Source of the DNA: Archangiaceae bacterium
GTDB lineage: Bacteria > Myxococcota > Myxococcia > Myxococcales > Myxococcaceae
Length of the DNA stretch: 47,144 nucleotides
Direction of reading: 5' to 3'
Assembly (NCBI GenBank): GCA_016879935.1
Contig: JAACJQ010000061.1
Coordinates: forward strand, 1 to 47,144
Shown here piece after piece: positions 39,092-47,051 of this stretch. The notes under the pieces were generated by a model. That model did not search any database. It was not told where the DNA came from and was given only the letters and a program-made list of their open reading frames with translations. Within the stretch, counting starts at the first letter, position 1, and each line of letters opens with the position of its first letter. The position numbers and the translations under genes are program-made.

Positions 39092-40366
39092 TCAGTTGCA
39101 GACGCCGACGGTTCCCGAGGAAAAAGCTTGGCAGGCGCCAGACGCGCACGCGGGAGAGCCCGAAGTCGAACAGAACGAGCGGCACGTGCCTGTTCCAGAG
39201 GTGCCGATGCACATCAGACCGCGCTGGCAGCTGTTGGCGCTCGTGCAGCTTCCGCCCAGCGGCACGGTTCCAAATGGAAGACAGCCGGCCCCAAAACCCT
39301 GTGCGTAGAACAGACAGGTCAAGTTCGATGGGCACGTGGACTGGTTCAGCGGGTCGCACGCCATTGGAGCAGCGCACACCAGGTGCCGCTCACCGCCCGG
39401 AGAAGCTCCGACCTGGATGAGCGTGTTGCAAAAGGTTCCAATGGTGCAAGTGACGGACGGCCCACAGAACTCACGACAGAGGCTCTGGCCCGACAGATTG
39501 ATGCACTGCGACCCCGCGACGCACTGATCGGAAGACTGAGTGCAGCTGGCGCCAGGCGTGAGGGTACTCGTTCCTGAAGGAACGCAGACCCGACGAACTC
39601 CGCCGTCGGTCGCGGTTGCGAACACGCACTTGTTCTGGCCAATGCAGTTCTGGGCGACGAGGTCGCAGTCGCCTGGCAGACACGTTCCCGCGGTCGTCAC
39701 TGCGCCATTCAGGACGCACGTCGTTCCGGTAGGACAACTTGGCGAGGTGAAGAAGTCGCAGGTTGCGGCAGCCCCTCCGCCCGTTCCCGACGTGCCGCCG
39801 CCCGTTCCCGACGTGCCGCCGCCCGTTCCCGACGTGCCGCCGCCCGTTCCCGACGTGCCGCCACCCGTTCCCGACGTGCCGCCGCCCGTTCCGGAGATGC
39901 CGCCGCCCGTTCCCGACGTGCCGCCACCCGTTCCCGACGTGCCGCCACCCGTTCCCGACGTGCCGCCGCCCGTTCCCGACGTGCCGCCGCCCGTTCCGGA
40001 GATGCCGCCACCCGTGCCGGACGTGCCGCCACCCGTACCCGACGTGCCGCCACCCGTTCCCGACGTGCCGCCACCCGTTCCCGACGTGCCGCCACCCGTG
40101 CTCGAAGTGCCGCCGCCCGTTCCCGACGTCCCCGCGCCAGTGCTGCCGAGGCACGGTCCGAAACTGCACGAAGCGCCGAGACCGCACGCGGTGCAAGTGT
40201 TCCCCCTCGAGCCGCATGCGCCACTCGAAGTGCCGTTCTGACAGACTCCAGAGGAGTCGCAGCACCCGGTCGAGCACGTCGTGGAGTTACAGCGCGGGGT
40301 CGGCGCGCCACACGAAACAACCGAGAGGCCGAAGAGCACCGTCGCGATCAGTGACAATCGATTCAT
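39092..40366 (-). CDS. Cys-rich lipoprotein with heptapeptide repeat linker
   Basis: 424 aa. MNRLSLIATVLFGLSVVSCG is a lipoprotein signal (lipobox VVSC, Cys19). A Cys module follows (residues 26-72: TTCSTGCCDSSGVCQNGT, then ACGSRGNTCTACGLG) like that at 7421-8239. Residues 80-198 are 17 tandem heptapeptides TSGTGGG (one TSSTGGG, two ISGTGGG), a flexible linker. The C-terminal 225 residues contain about 25 Cys in repeated C-x4-C-x2-GxxC units (CVAGSQCINLSGQSLCREFC, CTIGTFCN), suggesting disulphide-stabilised extracellular domains. Probably surface-exposed; function unknown. Confidence 0.85.
   Translation of the reverse strand: MNRLSLIATVLFGLSVVSCGAPTPRCNSTTCSTGCCDSSGVCQNGTSSGACGSRGNTCTACGLGASCSFGPCLGSTGAGTSGTGGGTSSTGGGTSGTGGGTSGTGGGTSGTGGGTSGTGGGISGTGGGTSGTGGGTSGTGGGTSGTGGGTSGTGGGISGTGGGTSGTGGGTSGTGGGTSGTGGGTSGTGGGTSGTGGGAAATCDFFTSPSCPTGTTCVLNGAVTTAGTCLPGDCDLVAQNCIGQNKCVFATATDGGVRRVCVPSGTSTLTPGASCTQSSDQCVAGSQCINLSGQSLCREFCGPSVTCTIGTFCNTLIQVGASPGGERHLVCAAPMACDPLNQSTCPSNLTCLFYAQGFGAGCLPFGTVPLGGSCTSANSCQRGLMCIGTSGTGTCRSFCSTSGSPACASGACQAFSSGTVGVCN
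39773..40129 (-). repeat. 21-bp tandem repeat encoding heptapeptide linker
   Basis: Seventeen in-frame 21-bp units (minus-strand sense ACGTCGGGAACGGGCGGCGGC-like) code for the TSGTGGG heptads of the lipoprotein. The copies are nearly identical at DNA level, so copy number is likely variable between strains. Confidence 0.9.
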
Positions 40367-40395
40367 GCGTGGCGCCGTAGCACTGCTTCTGCGTG

Positions 40396-41337
40396 ATGCG
40401 ATACGCGGCAGCGATGCGCGTCACACTGTGGTGTCTGACAGTCGCTGCTGCTGGCTGTCAGTGTTCGAAGTCGGAGGCCGCTTTCGACGCGGGGCCATCG
40501 GGGCCAGTTCCCACGGCGGCGATTCAGGCGGGCGTCGACGCGGCGCTCGCGAAGCGTCAACAGGGAGACTCGCTCGCGGCGTCGACGTTGCTCCTCGAGC
40601 TGGCCGCGAAGGCACGCGCGGCGAACGATGTGGCTGGAGAAGCCCTGGCGCTCCACCGGGCGGGCGACACGCTCCTCGACCGGCACGAGTGCGGCCCTTC
40701 GAGAAAGCGGTACCTCGAGGCGCTCGCGCTGCACCGTCAGGGAAACGATCGCATCAAGCTCGGCCTCGTCGCGAACGATCTGGGCCTGTGGTCGAAGCAC
40801 TGCCAGCTCGAAGAGGCCGTCGGGTGGTTCTCGCTGGCGATGTCGTACCGGCGAGGCGACGACGGGGCCTTCGGTGTCAGCGCCAACAACCTCGGGGCCG
40901 TGTTCTGGAACATCAACCGGCCCGAAGAAGCGAACCTCGCATACCAGGAGGCGCTCGTGGCGGCGGAGCGGGCGAGCGACCCGGTGCTGCAGCGGAAGGT
41001 GCTCGCCAACCTCGCCCTGCTCTGGGTGCTGATCGCCGAAGGCCACTACGACTTCGACCCGCTCGCCGAGAATGCGCCGATCGACGCGCTGCTCGAGAGC
41101 GACGCCGGTGTCGACGATCTGCTCCGCGCGCTCGATGCCCGAACGAGCCGCTTCGACCACGACGACACCGAGCCTCGCCCCATTCCACCGGGCAGCCCGG
41201 CGCTCGCGACCGCCCGCGACTACTTCAGGCGCGCCATCGAGGCCGCGAAGAAGGCTGGCGAAGATCCCATCGTCGTCTGCAGTTCGCTCGGAAGCTTCGA
41301 CAACCGGTGCGAGGTGCTGAACCCGAAGACGCCCTGA
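40396..41337 (+). CDS. TPR lipoprotein
   Basis: 313 aa. MRYAAAMRVTLWCLTVAAAG followed by Cys21 is a lipoprotein signal. An Asp/Gly/Pro-rich linker leads into TPR-like helical repeats (about residues 45-210: ALHRAGDTLLDRHECGPSRK, GLVANDLGLWSKHCQLEEAV, VSANNLGAVFWNINRPEEAN, LAYQEALVAAERASD). A last helical pair is near 275-300. TPR lipoproteins usually act as scaffolds in envelope complexes; the partner is not known. The start could also be ATG 40414. The divergent lipoprotein gene begins only 29 bp away, so their promoters must lie within each other's 5' coding sequence. Confidence 0.8.
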   Translation: MRYAAAMRVTLWCLTVAAAGCQCSKSEAAFDAGPSGPVPTAAIQAGVDAALAKRQQGDSLAASTLLLELAAKARAANDVAGEALALHRAGDTLLDRHECGPSRKRYLEALALHRQGNDRIKLGLVANDLGLWSKHCQLEEAVGWFSLAMSYRRGDDGAFGVSANNLGAVFWNINRPEEANLAYQEALVAAERASDPVLQRKVLANLALLWVLIAEGHYDFDPLAENAPIDALLESDAGVDDLLRALDARTSRFDHDDTEPRPIPPGSPALATARDYFRRAIEAAKKAGEDPIVVCSSLGSFDNRCEVLNPKTP

Positions 41338-41341
41338 GCCT

Positions 41342-43108
41342 TCACTTCGAGTGGCCCGCAGCGAGCTCGCACCACCATGAGCCGATCCACAGCTCGGCGA
41401 GCGACTCGGTCTTCTGCCGGTCTGAGCCTTCCCGGGCGGCGCGCGCGTTCAGGAATCTCAGCCGCGCGGCGAGCGGAATCATCTTGGCTTCCCGCTTGGC
41501 GCGACCGCACGACTGCAACACCTGAAGCCGAGCACGTTCGAGCTGCGTCGAGAGCCCGCGCGTGTTTCGGACGCTGAAGACGCCGGTGCCGTCGACCGAC
41601 CCACCGAGCGTGGAGTACGTGTTCACGAGATACGCCGAGTAGATGTCGTGACGAGCGGCCAGAACGAGCCGGGCGCGCGGGTCTCGTTCGGTGCGCAAGA
41701 TCTCGCCGGCGCCAGCCAGCTCAGCCGCCGTCGGGTCGTCCTGCATGTCGGGCGTGAGCTGCTTCTCGAGGGCGGCGTACGACGCTGCGCTGGCGGCTGC
41801 GAACGCTGCGGCCAGGCGCTCGGTCTCGAGCGGAGGTGCCTCCTTGACCGTCGGGAGCGCGATGTAGAGCTCGTAGAACCGTCGACCGTTCCTCACCCGT
41901 TCGCGCGACTGCGCCAGCTCTTCGATGAACTCGTGGGCGAGCTGACCGAGCTCGGCGGAACCCGGGGCGAGCGCGCTGAGCTTCTTCACGCGGGCGCCCG
42001 GAGCAGGCTCGGCGCCTTCGGGAGCGATGCTCTCGAGCAGATCCATCGCGTACAGGTCATTCGCGCGGTTGTTGTGGGGGAAGCGGAGCTCGATCTCCTG
42101 CCGGAACTCGAGCCGCTCACGCACCAGCGCCTCTTCGAGCCGCTGCACCGCGGCGATGCTGTCGGCCTGCTCGTCTTCCAGTACGTGCAGCTCGGCGCCG
42201 ACCCGAACCATGCCGAGCGCGGCGCTCCACACGACGAGGCCTCGCACCGCGTCGCCGCCCTGCTCGAAGTCGGTGGCTTGTTTGGCGATGCGATCGAGCC
42301 GCTGCCGAATGGCTGCCACGCCCCCGGGGTTCACGCGCTCGACACCCTCTTCGTACGGCGTGCGCTCGGTCTCGAACTGACGCCGCACCTGCGCGCTGCT
42401 CTTCGCGACGGCGGCGAGCTCGGCGGGCCACAGCTCCAGATCGGTCTCCTTCGCCGCGGCGGGTCGAGGCAGCACGTCGCCGGTGAGAAAGCCGTAGGCG
42501 TCGTCGAGACTGCCGAGCTCCTTGACCGTGACGCCGAGCCGCTGCCCCTCGCTGAGGAGATCGACGACGGCGCCCGAGGTGTCGGTCTGCTGCCGATTCC
42601 CCGTGGGGAAGCCGAAGCGCTTCACGCCAGCAGACGCGGCTTCCCGGAGCCGACCGAGCGCATCGTCGACCGGCGCGATGGTGCCGTCGGGGTTGAGGGC
42701 GCCGGTCATCGTGGTGTTGGCGAGCGGCTTCTTGTTGCGAAGCAGCGCGACCAGCGTCGAGGCCAGGAGCATTCCCGACGAGGGCCCATCGTTCGCCTCG
42801 TCGACCCGCAGCGAAAACTCGTGCTCGAGCACCGTCGAGCCGGTGGCAGCGGCCGCGACGAAGGCCGCTCGCCAGAACGTCGGAACCCACTGCTCGGCGG
42901 CCGAACCCGTCACCACGACCGCGGGCTGGTGATCTCGGCTGGACCCCACCTTCGCGGCGAGGGGCACCGAGCGCGCTGCGACTCCACCGTCGACCGACAG
43001 GCGGGCGATCGCTCGAACCTCGGCCTCACGCACCGAAGCCTTCGGCCCCGCCTGGGCCGACGACGCCAACCCGAGGCACACGGCGAGGAGGAACCGGACG
43101 GGAGTCAT
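41342..43108 (-). CDS. Exported Lon-like (S16 fold) protein
   Basis: 588 aa. Signal peptide MTPVRFLLAVCLGLASSAQA. Residues about 35-215 resemble the Lon proteolytic domain: the Ser loop EANDGPSSGMLLASTLVALL (Lon: DGPSAG) and TTMTGALNPDGTIAPVDDAL followed by GRLREAASAGVKRFGFP (Lon: TGEI...LPIGGLKEKLLAAHRAGIK). By this alignment the catalytic Ser (about 110) is kept but the catalytic Lys aligns with Arg153, so activity is doubtful. No ATPase domain. The remaining 370 residues are helical and unrecognised. The start at 43108 is chosen because it begins the signal peptide. Confidence 0.75.
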   Translation of the reverse strand: MTPVRFLLAVCLGLASSAQAGPKASVREAEVRAIARLSVDGGVAARSVPLAAKVGSSRDHQPAVVVTGSAAEQWVPTFWRAAFVAAAATGSTVLEHEFSLRVDEANDGPSSGMLLASTLVALLRNKKPLANTTMTGALNPDGTIAPVDDALGRLREAASAGVKRFGFPTGNRQQTDTSGAVVDLLSEGQRLGVTVKELGSLDDAYGFLTGDVLPRPAAAKETDLELWPAELAAVAKSSAQVRRQFETERTPYEEGVERVNPGGVAAIRQRLDRIAKQATDFEQGGDAVRGLVVWSAALGMVRVGAELHVLEDEQADSIAAVQRLEEALVRERLEFRQEIELRFPHNNRANDLYAMDLLESIAPEGAEPAPGARVKKLSALAPGSAELGQLAHEFIEELAQSRERVRNGRRFYELYIALPTVKEAPPLETERLAAAFAAASAASYAALEKQLTPDMQDDPTAAELAGAGEILRTERDPRARLVLAARHDIYSAYLVNTYSTLGGSVDGTGVFSVRNTRGLSTQLERARLQVLQSCGRAKREAKMIPLAARLRFLNARAAREGSDRQKTESLAELWIGSWWCELAAGHSK

Positions 43109-43137
43109 GGGCGCGACGCTACCGTTGAACGAGCCGC

Positions 43138-44202
43138 TCAGTAGACGAAAGGAATGATTCGCCACCGCACCCGCTTCACGTACGCGTCCCACAGCGGGCC
43201 GTACTTCTTCGCGCAGCGGCGATCGTCATCGAGCTGCCGCGGGAACAGCAGCGCCACGTAGTAGAGCGGGTACGCCCACGGCTGCCACGAGGTCAGGTGG
43301 CCGAGGGACAGCGCCAGGCCAGACGCCATCAACAGCTCGCCCAGGTAGTTCACGTGGCGCGAGAGGCCCCAGAACCCATTCACGAGCACCCTGCCCTCGA
43401 GCGCTTCGGGAACGATCAACCCGAAGGCCTTCTTCGTCGGGTCGCGCTTGAACCAGAACTTCTGCATGTTGGCGCCGCGCGCGAACATCCACCCCGTGAA
43501 GAAGACGGTGGCGACGAGCGGCATCGCCCAGAACGGAAGGTGCGGGTTCGGCGCCTCGGCCAGGCCCCAGAGCCCGACGCAATAGAAGTACGGGTAGAAG
43601 ACCAGACACCCCCACGTCAGCTTGAAGCCCACGCGCTCGGCGACGAAGTCGTACGTGTAGAGGTGCACCTCTTCGAAGAACAGGTACTCGCAGAGGAAGA
43701 ACGAGAAGAGCGCGACGTAGAGGTACACGCCGGGGTTCGGGTCGGAGGCGTGCAGCTGAACGTGGTGCGCCGCGAACGAGAGCAGGTTCAGCTCGAGAAT
43801 CACCGCGCCGACCAGGTACAGGTACATCTTCGCGTCGACGCGCCCGCTCCAGAGCTGCGGCTGCTCGATGCGCCCGAGGAAGAAGTCCTTCAGCGGGTTC
43901 GTGGTGACGGGCTTCGCCATGAAGACGATCACCGCCGACGCGACGAGGCCGGTGACGCAGGCGCCGATCACGAGCTCCCACCGGTGCACGAAGAGCGCGT
44001 TCCACGGCAGCAGGCCCTGCCAGCACACGAGCGCCCAGAGCCCGACCGAGAGGAACAGCACGATCAGCCCGTTGAGGTGGTAGCGGTACTTCTTCCCCGT
44101 CTCGGCGTTCACCACGTAGCCGTCGACCCAACGCCCGGGGACGATCACGTTCAGCGCGAACACGGCGAGGTACATCACCAGCGGCCACAGATACGCAGGC
44201 AT
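43138..44202 (-). CDS. Sterol C14/C24-reductase-like (ERG4/ERG24 family) membrane enzyme
   Basis: 354 aa, about nine hydrophobic spans. The motif NPLKDFFLGRIEQPQ matches the N-terminal loop of ERG24/DHCR enzymes. The C-terminal LVNGFWGLSRHVNYLGELLM and RQLDDDRRCAKKYGPLWDAY, ending WRIIPFVY, are the NADPH-site signatures of sterol reductases (delta-14, delta-7, delta-24(28)). Some myxobacteria make sterols, so a true sterol reductase is possible; other bacterial members could reduce other prenoid double bonds. Its ATG overlaps the trmD stop by one base (TGATG), so it is translationally coupled to a tRNA methyltransferase. Confidence 0.85.
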   Translation of the reverse strand: MPAYLWPLVMYLAVFALNVIVPGRWVDGYVVNAETGKKYRYHLNGLIVLFLSVGLWALVCWQGLLPWNALFVHRWELVIGACVTGLVASAVIVFMAKPVTTNPLKDFFLGRIEQPQLWSGRVDAKMYLYLVGAVILELNLLSFAAHHVQLHASDPNPGVYLYVALFSFFLCEYLFFEEVHLYTYDFVAERVGFKLTWGCLVFYPYFYCVGLWGLAEAPNPHLPFWAMPLVATVFFTGWMFARGANMQKFWFKRDPTKKAFGLIVPEALEGRVLVNGFWGLSRHVNYLGELLMASGLALSLGHLTSWQPWAYPLYYVALLFPRQLDDDRRCAKKYGPLWDAYVKRVRWRIIPFVY

Positions 44203-44930
44203 CAGAGCTTCTCCAGCGGCGTCGACAGCAGCTTCTTGTCTTCCTTCGTGAGCTCGAGCTTCGCGAACAGATCGGGCCGGCGCTCCTGCGTCAGGCGCAG
44301 CGCGTGCCAGCGCCTCCAGCGCGCGATGCGAGCGTGATCACCACCCTGCAGCACCTCGGGCACCGTCATGCCGCGGAAGTCGACGGGGCGCGTGTACTGC
44401 GGGTGCTCGAGCAGGTTCGACTCGAAGCTCTCGGTGACGGCCGAGGTCGCGTTGCCGAGCACGCCGGGGACCAGTCGCGCCACGGCGTCGATCACCACGA
44501 GGGCCGCCAGCTCTCCGCCCGTCAGCACGAAGTCGCCGAGCGAGAGCTCTTCGTCGATGAAGGCCAGCGCGCGTTCGTCGACGCCCTCGTAGCGGCCACA
44601 CACCAGAATCGCGGAGCCGTGCGTCGCGAGCTGCCGCGCCTTCGTCTGCGAGAAGGTCGGCCCGCGCGGGCTCATGAGAATCACCTTCGCCTCGGGCAGC
44701 TTCGCCTTCGCGGCCTCGATGGCGCCGACCAGTGACTCGACCTTCATCACCATGCCCGCGCCGCCGCCGTAGGGCGTGTCGTCGGTGTTGCGGTGCTTGT
44801 TGTGCGCGTGATCACGAATGTCGATCGTCTCGACCGACAAGAGGCCCTTCTCGCGCGCCTTGCCGATGATCGACTCCGACGCGTAGCCGGTGATCATCGT
44901 GGGGAACAACGTGAGGACCTCGAAGCGCAT
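44202..44930 (-). CDS. trmD: tRNA (guanine-N1)-methyltransferase TrmD
   Basis: 242 aa; methylates G37 of tRNAs reading CNN/GGN codons. SPOUT-fold signatures: [33 protein letters not shown] and [20 protein letters not shown]. It usually sits in rpsP-rimM-trmD-rplS. Here rimM is 2.1 kb upstream with two extra genes between, and rplS is not downstream. Confidence 0.97.
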   Translation of the reverse strand: MRFEVLTLFPTMITGYASESIIGKAREKGLLSVETIDIRDHAHNKHRNTDDTPYGGGAGMVMKVESLVGAIEAAKAKLPEAKVILMSPRGPTFSQTKARQLATHGSAILVCGRYEGVDERALAFIDEELSLGDFVLTGGELAALVVIDAVARLVPGVLGNATSAVTESFESNLLEHPQYTRPVDFRGMTVPEVLQGGDHARIARWRRWHALRLTQERRPDLFAKLELTKEDKKLLSTPLEKL

Positions 44931-44956
44931 GAAGGCGCTTCCCTATCTCATTTCGT

Positions 44957-46456
44957 TCACGGGTCGACGACGACGATGAGGCGCAGAATCGTGCCGTCGG
45001 GGAGTTCGACGCCGATCGCGCCTTCGCCCAGCTGCTCCGACGAGACCACCACGAGGCCCCCCTGCTTCACGGCGTTGAGCGACTCCGCGTGCATGCCCAC
45101 GAACGGCGCTCCGGGATCGAGGGCGACGACCTCGCCGCGCGTCAGGTGCAGCACAGGCCCGGCCTCGGGCCACTTCAGGGTTCGTGCGGGGGTCGCCCTG
45201 GTCACGTCGCTTCCGCTGACCACGATCACGACCGACTTCGATGTTCCCGAGGGGTCGACGAACTCGAGGGTGCCGGTGCCTGCGACCTCGCCCTTGAGCA
45301 GCAGGCTCGCGCCCAACACCTTGCCGCTCGCCAGGCCCGGAGGCGTCACCTTCCACGTCGAGCCGCTGCTGATCCACAGCACCCGCTGACGACCGACGTC
45401 GAGCTTCAGCTCGGTCGAGGGAGCACGAACGACGACGGGCCAGGTGCGGTGCTCGCCCTCTGAGAACCAGGCCTCGAGCGTCGTCGCGCCTGCGCGCTTG
45501 CCCCTGAGCTCGAGGACCGGGCCTCGTTCGACGACCTCGACGAGTTCGGCGTCGCCGATCGACCAGCGCACGCGGCCAGGCGCCAGGATCTGCTTCGCGA
45601 CACCGACGCCCAGCGTCACGGTGTGCGGCTGTGAGATCTCGTCGACGACGGTGACCTCGAGTTCCGAGACGCCGCCGTCGCGATCGAGGCGCAGCACGGT
45701 CGAACCAACCGCCATCGCCTCGAGCGACCAGACGAACCCAGTCGCCGAGACTCTGACGACGCCGGCTGGCTGGGTCGCGGTCACGGCGGCGCCCATGAGG
45801 TAGCGGTCGCCGCGGCGCAGTCGAAGCGTGGGGCGCAGAAGGCCAGCGTCTGGTGCTCCCGCGTCGACGATGGCTGCGCCCGCGTCGAAACCACCGGCAT
45901 CGGGCCTGGCCGGAGCGATGGCGAAGAGCAGCGCGGACGCAGCGACGACGACAGACGCATCGGCACGAAGGGGCATGGGTGGGGCTCCTCGAATGGGCTT
46001 CCCGGTTCCATGCAGAGGGGCTGCGACCGGTTCCATCGTGAGTGCGGTCTCGACGGGCGTGTGACGGCCAGCATCGTCGAAGCCCGGGGGCAGCGCGGGG
46101 GTGAACCGGTCGAGCTCGAGCGTCGTCTCGGTGCGCACGGCGATCGCAACACCCGCGTCGACGATCGTGCTGGAGGAGCCGGCGCACGAGCTTCGCCCGA
46201 GCAGCGCTGCGCCCGCGACGAGCAGCAGCGCCACCAGCACGCCGAACGGCCACGAGGTGCGCCGAGGAGCCCAGGCAGTGTGGTCGGCGGCGGTCGGCGC
46301 AGCAGCCTTCGCGACTGCCTCGAGCGCCTGGAGTCGTCGGGCCGCCTGAGCGAGCTGAGGCTCCGTGGTGAAGCGCGCCTCGAGCGTGGCGCGGGCCTCG
46401 TCGCCGAGCGTTCCGTCGAGCCACTCCGACAAGAGGAGCCAGTCGTTCTCGGTCAT
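44957..46456 (-). CDS. Anti-sigma factor fused to repeated pilus-N/BON-like periplasmic domains
   Basis: 499 aa. Residues 1-60 (WLLLSEWLDGTLGDEARATL) look like an anti-sigma N-terminus without zinc ligands; one membrane span is at about 70-88. From residue 161 a second signal-like stretch starts (MPLRADASVVVAASALLFAI). Residues 205-499 contain about four domains of roughly 70 residues; the second (TVTLGVGVAKQILAPGRVRW, SIGDAELVEVVERGPVLELR, GKRAGATTLEAWF) matches the N-terminal domain of CpaC-type secretins. Its ATG overlaps the sigma gene stop (ATGA). An internal ATG (45976) has GAGGAG 8 nt upstream, so two products, or two fused genes, are possible. Confidence 0.7.
   Translation of the reverse strand: MTENDWLLLSEWLDGTLGDEARATLEARFTTEPQLAQAARRLQALEAVAKAAAPTAADHTAWAPRRTSWPFGVLVALLLVAGAALLGRSSCAGSSSTIVDAGVAIAVRTETTLELDRFTPALPPGFDDAGRHTPVETALTMEPVAAPLHGTGKPIRGAPPMPLRADASVVVAASALLFAIAPARPDAGGFDAGAAIVDAGAPDAGLLRPTLRLRRGDRYLMGAAVTATQPAGVVRVSATGFVWSLEAMAVGSTVLRLDRDGGVSELEVTVVDEISQPHTVTLGVGVAKQILAPGRVRWSIGDAELVEVVERGPVLELRGKRAGATTLEAWFSEGEHRTWPVVVRAPSTELKLDVGRQRVLWISSGSTWKVTPPGLASGKVLGASLLLKGEVAGTGTLEFVDPSGTSKSVVIVVSGSDVTRATPARTLKWPEAGPVLHLTRGEVVALDPGAPFVGMHAESLNAVKQGGLVVVSSEQLGEGAIGVELPDGTILRLIVVVDP
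46006..46039 (-). promoter_or_regulatory. Repeated promoter-like motif, copy A (inside anti-sigma gene)
   Basis: Minus strand ACGATGGAACCGG (46027-46039), 13 bp, then GCATGGAA (46006-46013). The same arrangement with identical spacing lies before the ECF sigma gene (copy B). GGAACC is a common ECF -35 element. Copy A is followed by GAGGAG and an ATG (45976) starting a signal-like sequence, the expected layout of an internal promoter. Confidence 0.5.
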
Positions 46457-47010
46457 GGCGAGCCTCCCTTCGTCGAGCGATCGAGCAAGGGCCCCATCGT
46501 CAGCACCAACGCCATGCGCGCGCGGGCCAGCCGTGACTTGATGGTTCCGACGGGCACGTCTTCGAGCGCAGCGATCTCGTCGAGCGGCAGGCCTTCGATC
46601 GACGCGAGCACGAACGCGCGGCGTTGGGCGAGCGGCAGTCCCTCGAGCGCCCGGTCGAGCGCGGCCTCGAGCGAGCGGCCCTCGGCGACAGCGGCGGGAT
46701 CGGCGGCGGGCGACGGCTGCGGCTCGTCATCGAGGGTGACGAACTCGGGGCGCTTCTTGCGCAGCTCCATCAGCAGGAACCGCGTCGCCACCGTGGTCGC
46801 CCAGGTCGAGAACTTCGCCGAGCCTGAAGGATCGAAGCGACCCATCACCTCGACGAGATGGGCCGACACCGCCTGGAGCTGATCGGCGCGCTCGCCGGGA
46901 AGACCCAGCCGCCGCACCAACGCTGCGAGCAGTGGCCCCACCTGCGCGAACAACGTCGCGACGGCCTCACGGTCTTTCGATTGAGCGCGGCGAACGAGCT
47001 CGGGGCTCAC
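46453..47010 (-). CDS. ECF-type RNA polymerase sigma factor
   Basis: 185 aa. Region 2 is residues about 15-85 (GRFDPSGSAKFSTWATTVAT then RFLLMELRKKRPEF) and region 4 about 115-165 (LEGLPLAQRRAFVLASIEGL and DEIAALEDVPVGTIKSRLAR). A Pro/Ala linker joins them; regions 1 and 3 are absent, as in ECF sigma factors. The start is GTG at 47008-47010. It is followed by an anti-sigma-like gene with an ATGA overlap. It lies between rimM and trmD. Confidence 0.92.
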   Translation of the reverse strand: MSPELVRRAQSKDREAVATLFAQVGPLLAALVRRLGLPGERADQLQAVSAHLVEVMGRFDPSGSAKFSTWATTVATRFLLMELRKKRPEFVTLDDEPQPSPAADPAAVAEGRSLEAALDRALEGLPLAQRRAFVLASIEGLPLDEIAALEDVPVGTIKSRLARARMALVLTMGPLLDRSTKGGSP

Positions 47011-47017
47011 GTCGCCA

Positions 47018-47051
47018 TTCCATGCGCGAGGGGCCCGGCCGGTTCCATCGT
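47018..47051 (-). promoter_or_regulatory. Repeated promoter-like motif, copy B (before ECF sigma gene)
   Basis: Minus strand ACGATGGAACCGG (47039-47051), 13 bp, then GCATGGAA (47018-47025), ending 7 nt before the GTG of the sigma gene and overlapping the rimM stop codon. Same elements and spacing as copy A; a candidate autoregulated ECF promoter. Confidence 0.5.

Noticed and set aside
39540-40380. Pro/Arg- and Cys-rich plus-strand frames opposite the heptapeptide repeat (VPDVPPP- and FPTCRRP-type repeats)
   Set aside because: They are the antisense of the 21-bp repeat coding for TSGTGGG, whose frame has a good lipoprotein signal and Cys-rich domains.
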